From: Herbaspirillum robiniae
GTDB lineage: Bacteria; Pseudomonadota; Gammaproteobacteria; Burkholderiales; Burkholderiaceae_D
Length of the DNA stretch: 64,000 nt
Assembly: GCF_002213415.1 (NCBI RefSeq)
Contig: NZ_NJGU01000016.1
Location: 1-64,000 of the forward strand
Direction: 5' to 3'
The notes beneath the pieces were generated by a model. The model saw only the letters and a list, made by a program, of their open reading frames with translations, was not told where the DNA came from and did not search any database. A program made the translations under genes and the position numbers. Of the stretch, positions 1-8,730 are shown piece after piece. The number at the start of each line of letters is the position of its first letter. The stretch's first letter is position 1.

Positions 1-180
1 CATCTCCGGCATCTCCGGCATCTCCGGCATCTCCGACATCTCCAACACCTCCAACACCTCCAACACCTCCAACACCTCCAACACCTCCAACACCTCCAAC
101 ACCTCCAACACCTCCAACATCTCCAACATCTCCAACATCTCCAACATCTCCAACATCTCCGTCATCTCCGTCATCTCCGT
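1..180. repeat. 9-bp tandem repeat, 20 perfect-length units
   Basis: Exactly 20 head-to-tail 9-bp units fill this stretch without indels: three CATCTCCGG, one CATCTCCGA, one CATCTCCAA, eight CACCTCCAA, four CATCTCCAA and three CATCTCCGT. The array may continue left of the window. Runs of identical variants suggest local copying or slippage. The last unit runs straight into the CATCCCGGCG start of the hairpin repeat, whose first bases resemble the unit. No gene signals accompany it. Confidence 0.95.
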
Positions 181-686
181 CATCCCGGCGAACGCCGGGA
201 TCCAGTGTCGTTCGTCGCGCCTCCGAGAACTTCGTTCGGACTGAGTAGCCGCTTTGCGGCGTATCGAAGTCAGCGTGCATACGGTTGTTTGACGCTCGGG
301 TAGTCTGGTCTTGCTGCGTGCAGATGTACTGGCTCTGGTTCTATCTTTCTTCGGTCAGGAGGGAGCGCCGGGAGCGGCCCGGCAGCCGCTCACTTTTCTT
401 GCTCCGCCAAGAAAAGTAAGCAAAAGAAGGCGGCCGCTACCGCCCAGCCCCTTCGGGGTCCCCGCTGAACCGTGCGGAAAAATGGGAAAGGAGGCAAGTC
501 GCTACGCTCCGGCCTCCTTTCTGATCCATTTTTCCGCACGGTTCAGCGGCTGGGCAGAAGCGGACTTCCGATTCGGCTCGCCTGCGGCTTTGCCTTGTGT
601 CCGGCTCGCCTTCGGCCTCGCGGTGCTTGCTGCTCGCTGCTCACCTGCGGCATCGATTTCGTGGCTCGCTATCCAATGTAATCCGT
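181..686 (+). repeat. Composite hairpin repeat, copy A
   Basis: About 506 bp, non-coding. It opens with a palindromic REP-like box (ATCCCGGC, 4-nt loop, GCCGGGAT), followed by a TTCGATACGCCGC-type segment in complement. Next is an A/T-rich hairpin at about 391-420 (ACTTTTCTTG paired with CAAGAAAAGT). A large hairpin covers 441-557, with outer stem CGCCCAGCC/GGCTGGGC and inner arms CGCTGAACCGTGCGG and CCGCACGGTTCAGCG that pair perfectly. Then come alternating GGCTCGCCT-rich segments. Related copies lie at 39395 and 39891, and an inverted copy at about 817-1241. Open frames inside are judged spurious. Confidence 0.9.
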
Positions 687-723
687 CATCCCGGCGCAGG
701 CCGGGATCCAGCGTCGTTCGCGG
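687..723 (+). repeat. Isolated REP-like box of the hairpin repeat
   Basis: A lone copy of the leading module: ATCCCGGC and GCCGGGAT arms followed by ATCCAGCGTCGTTCG. The rest of the long element is absent here. It marks the end of copy A, as the same box marks the end of the tandem copies at 40387. Confidence 0.85.
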
Positions 724-816
724 CATCATCTCCATAGTTCGTTTTACGAAGCCGCCATCGCCGTCCCTCACACATCTCACACAATCGACGAGCAGAAGAT
801 TGCGAACACCCCTCCC

Positions 817-1241
817 CATCCCGATGCCGAAGGCGAGGCGGTTAAGTCTTCCCCTTGGGGGCCAGCCGGCGGGGCGCGGGGGAAAATGGATCAGAAAGGA
901 GGCCGGAGCGCAGCGACTTGCCTCCTTTCCCATTTTTCTCCGCGCTCTGTCGGGTACCCCTCCGCAGGAGGGGCTGGACCTTAGGGGCCGCCTTCTTTTG
1001 CTTACTTTTCTTGGCGGAGCAAGAAAAGTGAGCGGCTGCCGGGCCGCCCCCGGCGCTCCGTTTCGACCGAAGAAAGATAGATATAGAGCCAGTACATCGG
1101 CATGCAGCAAGACCAGACTACCCAAACGAAAACAACCGCATACACGCTGACTTCGATACGCCGCACAAGCGGCTACTCAGCCAGAACAGGGTTCAAAGAA
1201 GCACAACGAACGACACTGGATCCCGGCCTTCGCCGGGATGA
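817..1241 (-). repeat. Composite hairpin repeat, inverted copy
   Basis: A diverged copy in opposite orientation to copy A. In reverse it shows the same order: REP-like box at about 1216-1240, TTCGATACGCCGC segment, the ACTTTTCTTG/CAAGAAAAGT hairpin at about 1002-1031, then the large hairpin with AAAGGAGGC/GCCTCCTTT arms at about 880-955. The distal GGCTCGCCT portion has degenerated. With copy A it makes 181-1241 a nearly 1-kb imperfect inverted repeat. Confidence 0.85.
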
Positions 1242-1530
1242 CGGCGATGAAAGGAGCCAAGCGTGTATTGCGTAAGCACGTAAACAAGTAAGCGAATTGG
1301 CAAGCAGGCAGGCAGAAAACGGTGACGACGTGGAGCAGTAGTTCAAAACCCCAAATCAAACACCAACCAGCGCAAAGACAAAAGATCAAAACATTCAAAA
1401 ATGGAATACAACATAAGAACTTAAGTCATACAGCGACTTGACTCCCCTTCCTATACTCCCCCTGCCGACACCCGCCACGTCCGCCGGCCGCGGCGGCGGA
1501 ACCGGAATGACGCCGCCGCGGGGATAAACC
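1242..1530. other. Unique intergenic stretch before the FUSC gene
   Basis: About 290 bp between the inverted repeat copy and the FUSC gene. It has lower GC than its surroundings in 1260-1440 and probably carries the FUSC promoter. No convincing RNA gene or coding region was seen. Confidence 0.5.
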
Positions 1531-3705
1531 GTGCGGGTGCCGGCACCCTTCTTCTGCGCACCCTGTCCACCCGCCCATAGCATGCCGCCGCCGCTATCGA
1601 CCACCGGTCGTTCCGCTCTCCGTTTCCCATTTTCCTTGCGTCGTCTGCGCCTGTTGACCGAGCGCTGGCGCGCCCGTTTCCCGCTGCGCAACGCCAGCCT
1701 GTCGGAGGGCCTGCGCGCCGCCTGCGGGGCCAGCGCCATGCTGCTCCTGGGCGAGTGGCTGGGCAATCCGCTGTTCTCGTGGGCGGCCATCGGCGCCTTC
1801 CTGACCTGCCTGGCCGACAGCGCCGGTTCCAACCGCGCGCGGCTGGCTTCGATGGGGGGCTTCGCGCTGGCGTCCACGCTGGGCGGGATGCTGGCCGCGA
1901 GCGCCGCGGGGCTGGGCGTGGAGGCGGGTTTGCTGGCCATCATGGCCTGCGCCGGCGCGGCCGGATTTTCGCGCATCTATGGCGCCGCGGCCGGGCTGGT
2001 GCTGATGCTGGCGGCGGGCGTGTCGGCCATCATGGCCGATGCGCCGGTGGTGCTGTGGCCGTTTGCACACAGCCATGTGCTGGTCTATTTCGCGGGTTGC
2101 CTGTGGGCCATGCTGCTGGGGCTGACGGTGTGGCGCATCCATCCCTTCGCGCCGGCGCGCCAGGCGGTGGCGCGCGTCTACGGCACGCTGGCCGAGCTGG
2201 CGGCGGTGGCCGCGGACGGGCATGAGGGCGACGATGCGGCCCAGCTGGCGCATGCGGCCGAACTGGCGGCGCATACGCGTCGCCACGCCCGCTTCGACAT
2301 CGCCGCCGCGCGCCGCGCCCTGGATGCGGTGGCGGCCGAGCGCACCGAGTCGCGCCGGCTCTACGAAAACCTGCTGGTGCGCCTGGCGCGCGCCGGCGAT
2401 CTGCTCGACTGCATCACGGTGCTGGCCGACCTGCGGCTGACGCACTACCAGCAACACCAGGCGCGCCGCCGCACCACGCGCGTGCTGCAATCCATGTCGC
2501 AGCTGCTGCAAGGCATGCAGCGTGCCATGGCCAAAGGCGAGGACATCGCCGCGGCCGACGACGCCCGCATCATGCTGCGCCTGCGCCAGCTGGTGGCGCG
2601 CCTGCCCAGCGGCGCCGGCCGCGTGCTGCAGCTGGTGGAGGCGCCGCTGGCCGCCGGCGGCGACGCCGACGCCGACAATCCGGCCGGGCTCAAGCTGGCC
2701 GCCCGCGAAGCGCTGGCGCGGCCGCGCGGCATGCCGGCCCTGCTCCACCGGCTGCGCATGCTGTGGCGCAAGGGCGCGCTGCACGCCAACGCCGGCTCGG
2801 CCGAACTGCATCACGCCTGGCGCTGCGCCGCCGCCGCCGGCGTCACCTACCTCATCGTGCATCTGCTGGAACTGCCCTTCGGTTACTGGGCCACCATGGC
2901 GACCATGCTGGTGATGCAACCCACCATCGCCGACAGCTGGTCGCGCAGCATGGAGCGCGCCGTCGGCAGCGTGGTCGGCGGCGCGCTGGCCATCGCGCTG
3001 TGCCTGGTGGTGCATTCGCCGCTGGCGCTGGCGGTGCTGGTGTTTCCGCTGACGGTGCTGACCATGGCGCTGCGGCCGGTCAGCTATGGCTTGTACGCCA
3101 CCTTCCTGACGCCGGTGTTCGTGCTGGTGGCCGATGTCGCCACCGAACCCGCGCAGCAGCTGACCAATGCCGCGCTGCGTGCCGGCAACAACGTCATCGG
3201 CGCGGCGGTGGCGGTGGCCGCCAGTTATCTGTTCTGGCCGCGCCGCCAGCCGGCCGACGTCGGCGCGCAGTTGCTGCGCATGGTGCGGCTCAACCTCGCC
3301 TACCTGGCCGACGCGATCGGCGGCGAGCAGGCGCCGGCCGATGCCGCGCGCATGCATGCGCACCGGCGCGACGCCTGCGTGGCCAATGTCGAGGCGGGGT
3401 TGCTGCTGCAGAGATCGATGCGCGAGCGCAGCTTGAACGAGCGCCAGGCCGGCGCCGGGCGTACCGCCGTGGCGCTGTCGCGTCGCCTTGCCGCCGACGC
3501 CAGCCACCTGTGGGCGCATCCGCAGCCGGCCGCGCCGCAACTGGGCGAATGGATCGCGGGCATCGACGCCGCGCTGGCGGCGACCGACGCGCTCGCGCTG
3601 CGCGAACTGTTGCGCCAGCGCCCCGCGCCGATGCAGCTGGCCCAGGCCGATGCGGTGGAAACGCTGTGCCTGCTGGCCGCCGCCGTGATGCCCGCAGGCA
3701 AATAA
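1531..3705 (+). CDS. FUSC-family inner-membrane transporter
   Basis: A 724-residue membrane protein of the fusaric-acid-resistance/YccS-YhfK type. This family is proposed to export aromatic acids or related compounds across the inner membrane. Hydrophobic segments cluster in two blocks, about residues 65-215 and 430-570, separated by a long charged helical cytoplasmic region, and a soluble tail follows. This is the usual two-half FUSC layout, and the length fits YccS-like members. The GTG at 1531 has GGGGA seven bases upstream. An in-frame ATG at 1582 would shorten it by 17 residues, and the Pro-rich N-terminus makes that start plausible. An MscS channel follows 89 bp downstream and may be co-transcribed. 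The substrate is not visible from sequence. Confidence 0.85.
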   Translation: MRVPAPFFCAPCPPAHSMPPPLSTTGRSALRFPFSLRRLRLLTERWRARFPLRNASLSEGLRAACGASAMLLLGEWLGNPLFSWAAIGAFLTCLADSAGSNRARLASMGGFALASTLGGMLAASAAGLGVEAGLLAIMACAGAAGFSRIYGAAAGLVLMLAAGVSAIMADAPVVLWPFAHSHVLVYFAGCLWAMLLGLTVWRIHPFAPARQAVARVYGTLAELAAVAADGHEGDDAAQLAHAAELAAHTRRHARFDIAAARRALDAVAAERTESRRLYENLLVRLARAGDLLDCITVLADLRLTHYQQHQARRRTTRVLQSMSQLLQGMQRAMAKGEDIAAADDARIMLRLRQLVARLPSGAGRVLQLVEAPLAAGGDADADNPAGLKLAAREALARPRGMPALLHRLRMLWRKGALHANAGSAELHHAWRCAAAAGVTYLIVHLLELPFGYWATMATMLVMQPTIADSWSRSMERAVGSVVGGALAIALCLVVHSPLALAVLVFPLTVLTMALRPVSYGLYATFLTPVFVLVADVATEPAQQLTNAALRAGNNVIGAAVAVAASYLFWPRRQPADVGAQLLRMVRLNLAYLADAIGGEQAPADAARMHAHRRDACVANVEAGLLLQRSMRERSLNERQAGAGRTAVALSRRLAADASHLWAHPQPAAPQLGEWIAGIDAALAATDALALRELLRQRPAPMQLAQADAVETLCLLAAAVMPAGK

Positions 3706-3794
3706 GCGGAAACAAAATCCCCCTTCCCGGTTCGAACGCGGAAACGCCTTGCATCCACCACGATGCAACCGCGACAACCTATGGAAGGGAAGCG

Positions 3795-4922
3795 ATGACT
3801 CTGGACCTGGATTTTCTCTACAACATGAACGAGGGACCGTTGCGTTCCGGCCTCATCGTGCTGGGCGTGGCGCTGTTGTCGGTGGTGCTGGCCATCGTGA
3901 TCCACCGCGCCGGCACGGCGCTGATACGTCGTCTCGCGCGCGGCCATCCGTTCACCATCACCGCCACCGAAGTGGCCTACAACTCCGGGCGCACCTGCCT
4001 GATCCTGTTCCTGCTGCGCCTGGTGCTGACCGGCGCGCCCGACAACACGCCCGGACTGACCTCGATCTCCTACCTTACCTCGGTGGCGCTGATCCTGGCG
4101 CTGACCTGGTTCCTGATGCGCTGCGTGAAGTCGGTCAGCGTGGCCGTGGTCAAGCTCAATCCCTACGATGTGGCCGACAACCTGAGGGCGCGCCGCATCC
4201 TGACCCAGACCCGGGTGCTGTCGCGCAGCGCCTATTTCATCATCGCGCTGCTGGGCCTGTCCTTCGTGCTGCTCACTTTGCCGGGCGCGCGCCAGTTCGG
4301 CGCCAGCCTGCTGGCTTCGGCGGGCGTGGCCGGCATCGTCGCCGGTATCGCCGCCAAGCCGGTGCTGGGCAATTTCTTCGCCGGCCTGCAGATTGCGTTC
4401 TCGCAACCCATCCGCATCGACGATGTGCTGATCGTCAAGGGCGAGTGGGGGCGCGTGGAAGAGATCACCGGCACCTTCGTGGTAGTGAAGATCTGGGACG
4501 AGCGGCGCATGATCGTGCCCTTGCAGTGGTTCATCGAAAACCCCTTCGAGAACTGGACCCATACCTCGGCCACCATCCTGGGCACGGTGTTTCTGTGGCT
4601 GGATTATGCGGTGCCGGCCAGGGAAGTGCGCGCCGAGTTCGAGCGCGTCTGCAAGACCTTGCCGCTATGGGACAAGCGCGTGTGCGTGATGCATGTGACG
4701 GACGCCGACCAGCGCTGCATGCAGGTGCGGCTCTTGGTGTCGGCGGTCGACTCCGGCAGCGCCTTCGACCTGCGCTGCCAGATCCGCGAGCACATGATTT
4801 CCTTCATCGCGACGAATTATCCCCAGGCCTTGCCGCGCCTGCGCGCCGAAGTCACGCCGCGCAACGATCCCGATGCGCTGGAGCGCATCGTCGACGGTTC
4901 GCCCAGGGAGAGCCTGGGCTGA
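3795..4922 (+). CDS. Mechanosensitive ion channel, MscS family
   Basis: A 375-residue small-conductance mechanosensitive channel homologue. Such channels open on membrane tension and release solutes on osmotic downshift. Four or five hydrophobic helices occupy residues 15-190. The pore-lining helix is Ala/Gly-rich (LLASAGVAGIVAGIAAKPVL), followed by GNFFAGLQIAF, the conserved lead into the beta domain, and then the QPIRIDDVLIV segment typical of the MscS beta domain. The start ATG at 3795 follows GGAAGGGAAG. The frame is open far upstream, but that region is the antisense or shifted shadow of the FUSC gene. The C-terminus is soluble and mixed alpha/beta. No cyclic-nucleotide domain is present. 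Confidence 0.9.
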   Translation: MTLDLDFLYNMNEGPLRSGLIVLGVALLSVVLAIVIHRAGTALIRRLARGHPFTITATEVAYNSGRTCLILFLLRLVLTGAPDNTPGLTSISYLTSVALILALTWFLMRCVKSVSVAVVKLNPYDVADNLRARRILTQTRVLSRSAYFIIALLGLSFVLLTLPGARQFGASLLASAGVAGIVAGIAAKPVLGNFFAGLQIAFSQPIRIDDVLIVKGEWGRVEEITGTFVVVKIWDERRMIVPLQWFIENPFENWTHTSATILGTVFLWLDYAVPAREVRAEFERVCKTLPLWDKRVCVMHVTDADQRCMQVRLLVSAVDSGSAFDLRCQIREHMISFIATNYPQALPRLRAEVTPRNDPDALERIVDGSPRESLG

Positions 4923-5145
4923 CGGCGCGGAAAAGGGAAGGACAAAAACGCAAGGACAAAAAGGTAGGCGGGCCACACTACCGGCGACCGAGGGGAGAGA
5001 CTGTCGCTTTCATGGGGCCCGCCTGGGGAGAGCTTGGCGCGCCGGGATCTCCGGCGCCCTGTCGGCAAGCGGCGCTGGTGGCGCCGGTGCCGGGTACTGC
5101 GTGAACTGCGTTGCTACCGATGCATCGCGGCCGTGCCGCCGATGA

Positions 5146-5544
5146 TTACAGCGCGTTGCTGTTGCTGACGGCCTGGCCTTGCGAACGGGCTTGTTGCAGC
5201 TCGTCCTTCACTTGCTGGCGGGTCAGGGTCGACTGGAAAGGCTTGTCGGCCGGATATTGGTCGGTGACCAGGATTTCGCCGTTGGCGCGGGCTTCCTTGA
5301 GCTCGGCGACCACGTCGGCGCGGGTCTTGGTCGATGTCACGGCCTTGTCGGCGGGATAGCGGTCGGTGACGAGGATCTCGCCGCTGGCGCGGGCTTGTTG
5401 CAGTTCCGCGATCACTTCAGCGCGCGACTTGGTCGACACGATCTGGGTTTCGGCGGGATACGGTGCTTCAGCCATGGCGGCGCCGACGGCGGTGGTCAAC
5501 AGAAGGCCTGCAAACAGGTTCTTGGCAATGTTCTTGGTGTTCAT
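5146..5544 (-). CDS. Secreted DUF4148 protein with three tandem repeats
   Basis: A 132-residue periplasmic protein of unknown role, in a family common and expanded in Burkholderiales. A signal peptide spans residues 1-25, with cleavage expected after AMA. The mature part is three 34-residue repeats (29-62, 63-96, 97-132), each starting YPA and containing a TR.(E/D)V...EL..AR core. The repeats are strongly similar, so internal duplication is evident. Most family members carry one or two such units. It is transcribed alone, convergent with the MscS gene. Function cannot be given. Confidence 0.85.
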   Translation of the reverse strand: MNTKNIAKNLFAGLLLTTAVGAAMAEAPYPAETQIVSTKSRAEVIAELQQARASGEILVTDRYPADKAVTSTKTRADVVAELKEARANGEILVTDQYPADKPFQSTLTRQQVKDELQQARSQGQAVSNSNAL

Positions 5545-6028
5545 GATCGTTTCCTTGTGAGAGATAGGATGTGCGATTCAGCCCGGCCCGACACTTGTGG
5601 ATCAGTCGCTTTTCGCTTTCATCGTGAAACCAAGTTTAGGGATCGCGAGCGCCAAGAAAAAGGCTCAAAACCGGAATACATAATTCCCAATTCCAGAACA
5701 ATCAGTTTTTTCGTACAGCATGGATGGGATCCGCCATGTTGTCGCATGTGGTGGCTGGGGCGTTCAATTTCAATGGTTAGAATCTAGAATCGGCCGAAAA
5801 GCCTTGTAAATAAAGGATGTTGCAAAATAGGAAACGCGACATTTCTTGTACTGGGTGAAAGATTTTTGAGATGACGCAATGCGGAAACTATCGCCCTGAT
5901 ACAGAATTTCAATGAACTTGTTCAATGGATTTGAGCAAGTTCCTCAGGTGTTCGTTGTATACGTTAAGATATAGCGAAAACACCACCCTCGCCCTTCGCG
6001 CATCCCTACTCCACAGGCCGCCACCATC
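5545..6028. other. AT-richer divergent intergenic region
   Basis: About 480 bp between the DUF4148 and glutamine amidotransferase genes, clearly lower in GC than the genes. It must hold both promoters. An inverted repeat, GAACTTGTTC at 5914-5923 and GAGCAAGTTC at 5933-5942 (one mismatch, 9-bp spacer), lies 87 bp before the amidotransferase start and is a possible operator. No coding region was supported. Confidence 0.55.
5914..5942. promoter_or_regulatory. Inverted repeat upstream of the amidotransferase gene
   Basis: The arms GAACTTGTTC and GAGCAAGTTC pair at 9 of 10 positions around a 9-bp spacer in the AT-rich leader. No T-run follows, so an operator is more likely than a terminator. No regulator gene is adjacent. 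Confidence 0.35.
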
Positions 6029-6769
6029 ATGAAAACCGCCCTCGCCCTCCGCCACGTCGCCTTCGAAGACCTGGGCCAGCTCGCGCCGCTGCTCAAGAAG
6101 AGCGGCTACCAGGTCAGCTACTTCGATGTCGGGGTCGACTCCTTCGCCAACATCTCGCCGCTGGACGCGGACCTGGTCATCGTGCTGGGCGGCCCGATCG
6201 CGGTCTACGACACCGCCGAATACCCCTACCTGCGCGCCGAGATCGCCTGGCTGCGCGCGCGCCTGCTGGAGGATTTGCCGACGCTGGGGATTTGCCTGGG
6301 CGCGCAGCTGATGGCCGCGGCGCTGCATGCGCGCGTCTATCCCGGCACGTCCGGCAAGGAGATCGGCTGGAGCCCGCTGAGTCCGGCCGAGCATACGGAC
6401 GAGCTGCCCTGGTTCAGCCAGCTGGTCGGGCAGGATACGCGGGTGCTGCACTGGCACGGCGACACCTTCGACCTGCCGGAGGGGGCGCGCCACCTGGCGT
6501 CGTCCGCGCTGTATCCGAACCAGGCCTTCGCCTGGGGCGAGAACTGCCTGGCGCTGCAGTTCCATCCGGAATTCGACGTGCGCATGGTGGAGCGCTGGCT
6601 GATCGGCCACGCGCACGAGATCGCGCATACGCGCAACATCAGCCTGGCCAGCCTGCGCGCCGACGCCGAGCAATACGGCCGCTCTTTCGAGGCCGCCTCT
6701 CAGCATTTCTGGCAGGGCTGGCTGCGCAGCCTGAACGGGGAACGGGAAGGATTGCGGCGCACCGCCTGA
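6029..6769 (+). CDS. Class I glutamine amidotransferase-like protein
   Basis: A 246-residue stand-alone glutamine amidotransferase domain of the GMP-synthase-like group (COG0518 style). These enzymes hydrolyse glutamine through a Cys-His-Glu triad. The nucleophile elbow GICLGAQ places Cys89, and FHPEF gives His179 and Glu181, so the triad is complete. VLGGP near residue 53 is the oxyanion-side motif. No synthetase domain is attached and no partner is adjacent. Such proteins may act on gamma-glutamyl compounds or be amidotransferases of unknown acceptor. It is transcribed alone from the AT-rich region upstream. Confidence 0.85.
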   Translation: MKTALALRHVAFEDLGQLAPLLKKSGYQVSYFDVGVDSFANISPLDADLVIVLGGPIAVYDTAEYPYLRAEIAWLRARLLEDLPTLGICLGAQLMAAALHARVYPGTSGKEIGWSPLSPAEHTDELPWFSQLVGQDTRVLHWHGDTFDLPEGARHLASSALYPNQAFAWGENCLALQFHPEFDVRMVERWLIGHAHEIAHTRNISLASLRADAEQYGRSFEAASQHFWQGWLRSLNGEREGLRRTA

Positions 6770-6802
6770 GGTTACCCAGGCCGCGCGCCGCGCAGGAAGG
6801 GA

Positions 6803-8428
6803 TCAGGCGGAAGGCGTCAACTGCAGCGGCTGCGGGGTGATGTCGCGTTCGCGGCGCGTGCCGCCGGCCTCGACCAGCTGCGAACCCAGGCTGAACTTGC
6901 GGCCGGCCTCGGCCAGCTTCTGCGCCTGGCCGCGCAGCATGTCGGAGGTGGCCGTGGCCTGCTCCACCAGCGCCGCGTTCTGCTGGGTGGCGTCGTCGAT
7001 CTCGGTGACGGCGCGGCTGATCTGCTCGATGCCCGAACTCTGTTCGCGGCTGGCCACCGAGATCTCGCCCATGATGTCGGTCACGCGCTTGATGCTCTCG
7101 ACCACGTCGCCCATGGTGGCGCCGGCTTCGTTGACCAGCTTGCTGCCGGCGTCGACCTTGCCCACCGAGTCGTCGATCAGCTGCTTGATCTCCTTGGCCG
7201 CCGCCGCCGAGCGTTGCGCCAGCGAACGCACCTCCGAGGCCACCACCGCGAAGCCGCGGCCCTGCTCGCCCGCACGCGCCGCTTCCACGGCGGCGTTCAA
7301 CGCCAGGATGTTGGTCTGGAAGGCGATGCCGTCGATCACGCTGATGATGTCCACGATCTTGTTGGACGAGTGGTTGATCTCGTTCATCGTCTGCACCACC
7401 TGCGACACCACCCCGCTGCCCTTCTTGGCCACGTCGGAGGCATCCATCGCCAGCTGGTTGGCCTGCTGGGCGTTCTCGGCGTTCTGCTTGACGGTGGAGG
7501 TCAGCTCCTCGATCGAGGCCGCGGTCTCTTCCAGCGAACCGGCCTGCTGCTCGGTGCGCGAGGAGAGGTCGAAATTGCCGGAGGCGATCTCGCCGGCGGC
7601 GGTAGTGATCGACTCGGTGCCGACCTGCACTTCGCTGACGATGGCGCGCAGCGAATCGTTCATCTCCCGCAATGCGCCCATCAGTTCGGCGATCTCGTCA
7701 CGGCCCTTCTGCTCGATGCGCGCCGACAGGTCGCCGGCGGCCACCATCCTGGCCACGTCCAGCGCCCGCTTCAGCGGCGTGGTGATGCTGCGCGAGATGA
7801 TCACCACCGCCACCGCGCCGATGGCCACCAGCAGGATGCCCAGCACGATCATCAGCTGGATGCTGCGCTGGCTGCTGGCGTCGATGTCGGTGGCCAGCTT
7901 GTCGATGGCCTTGCGCTGCATGGCCAGCAGGTTGTTTACCTGCGCGCCGTAGGCTTTGGCCGCCGGGTCGAAGACCTCGACATAGGCCTTCTCCGAAGCG
8001 GCGGCGTCGCCGCTCTTGCGCGTGTTCATTACCAGCTCCTTGGCGGCCTGGTACTTCTTGCGCGCTTCGATGATGACGGCCATCAGCGCCTTCTCTTCAT
8101 CCGAGGACAGCAGCGGCTCGATCTTCTTGATGATCGCGCTGCCGCTCTTGACGCTCTGCTCGATGTCGTCCTTGAAGGTGTTGGACAGCTCGCCGTCGCT
8201 GCTGCGCGCGATCATCGAGGTGCGCACCACCGCCGAATAGGTCAGCACGAACCAGTCAGCCACCAGCCTCTCCTTGGCCAGCGGCACCTCCATCATCTGC
8301 CGCGTGGCATCAGCGTTGCGCCGGGCGTCGTACAGCGCCATCGACGTGGACAGGACGGCCAGCACCAGAACGAGGGCGAAGCCGAAGGTCAGGCGGTTGG
8401 AGATCCGCATGTTGGAAAGGATGTTCAT
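6803..8428 (-). CDS. Methyl-accepting chemotaxis protein (Tsr/Tar-like)
   Basis: A 541-residue transmembrane chemoreceptor. TM1 is at about 13-32, followed by a periplasmic four-helix-bundle region of about 155 residues. TM2 is at about 190-212, then a HAMP domain and a long signalling coiled coil. The hairpin tip reads [14 protein letters not shown] then [15 protein letters not shown], matching the E. coli receptor consensus. The C-terminal [17 protein letters not shown] is the common methylation-helix stretch. No NWETF-like tether for CheR/CheB is present. The ligand is unknown. It is monocistronic. Confidence 0.93.
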   Translation of the reverse strand: MNILSNMRISNRLTFGFALVLVLAVLSTSMALYDARRNADATRQMMEVPLAKERLVADWFVLTYSAVVRTSMIARSSDGELSNTFKDDIEQSVKSGSAIIKKIEPLLSSDEEKALMAVIIEARKKYQAAKELVMNTRKSGDAAASEKAYVEVFDPAAKAYGAQVNNLLAMQRKAIDKLATDIDASSQRSIQLMIVLGILLVAIGAVAVVIISRSITTPLKRALDVARMVAAGDLSARIEQKGRDEIAELMGALREMNDSLRAIVSEVQVGTESITTAAGEIASGNFDLSSRTEQQAGSLEETAASIEELTSTVKQNAENAQQANQLAMDASDVAKKGSGVVSQVVQTMNEINHSSNKIVDIISVIDGIAFQTNILALNAAVEAARAGEQGRGFAVVASEVRSLAQRSAAAAKEIKQLIDDSVGKVDAGSKLVNEAGATMGDVVESIKRVTDIMGEISVASREQSSGIEQISRAVTEIDDATQQNAALVEQATATSDMLRGQAQKLAEAGRKFSLGSQLVEAGGTRRERDITPQPLQLTPSA

Positions 8429-8730
8429 GATGTGTGCGAGTGAAAATGGCTTGCGCCGCGGGCCTCAGGATTATTCTTGTTGATTGTTATTGGACGTCGC
8501 CGGCTCTGCCGTGGGGACCGGGTTGCGGTGGCTGTACGGCAGCGGATGCAAATTCAGATTACTGGCTTTTGCAGGCGGAGTGAATAGGGATAAACCGCGT
8601 ATCGGAAGAAACAGGCGAAAGAGGCGCAATTGCCGCAAGGCATGTGGCGATGCTGCCATGCATCAAAGCACCGTCTTGCGCTCTGCGCCGCCGCCGCGCG
8701 AGGAATGCCCGATTCCTCACACACATCTTC
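8429..8730. other. Intergenic region between MCP start and LysR stop
   Basis: About 300 bp upstream of the MCP. A 62-codon open frame on the minus strand (8471-8659) has no recognisable product or clear ribosome site and is not called. The stretch should hold the MCP promoter, but no clear flagellar-type site could be assigned by eye. Confidence 0.4.

Noticed and set aside
1-180. CRISPR array
   Set aside because: Units are 9 bp and contiguous without spacers, and no cas gene is present. It is a minisatellite.
311-1150. Long open frames inside the hairpin repeats (also 502-1125 minus, 39549-40127, 39778-40377, 39965-40924)
   Set aside because: They follow the repeat modules on either strand and run through stems. 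Their peptides are only translations of the repeat, and they lack ribosome sites and known domains. The open frames come from GC-rich composition and few stop codons.
181-1241. Insertion sequence with terminal inverted repeats
   Set aside because: No transposase frame and no target duplication could be recognised; the arms are themselves full repeat elements. Kept as a repeat, not a mobile element.
1594-3777. Very long open frames antisense or shifted to real genes (e.g. 1594-3777 minus, 3300-4562 minus, 54417-55478 plus)
   Set aside because: High GC at third positions leaves stop-free frames opposite true genes. Composition is Arg/His/Gln-rich without domains, and the real gene on the other frame has clear family motifs.
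3165-3794. Extended N-terminus of the MscS gene through an upstream open frame
   Set aside because: Upstream residues are Arg/Ala-rich shadow of the FUSC gene; the ATG at 3795 has a strong ribosome site and matches family length.
8471-8659. 62-codon minus-strand gene upstream of the MCP
   Set aside because: No ribosome site, no domain, and it would occupy the MCP promoter region.
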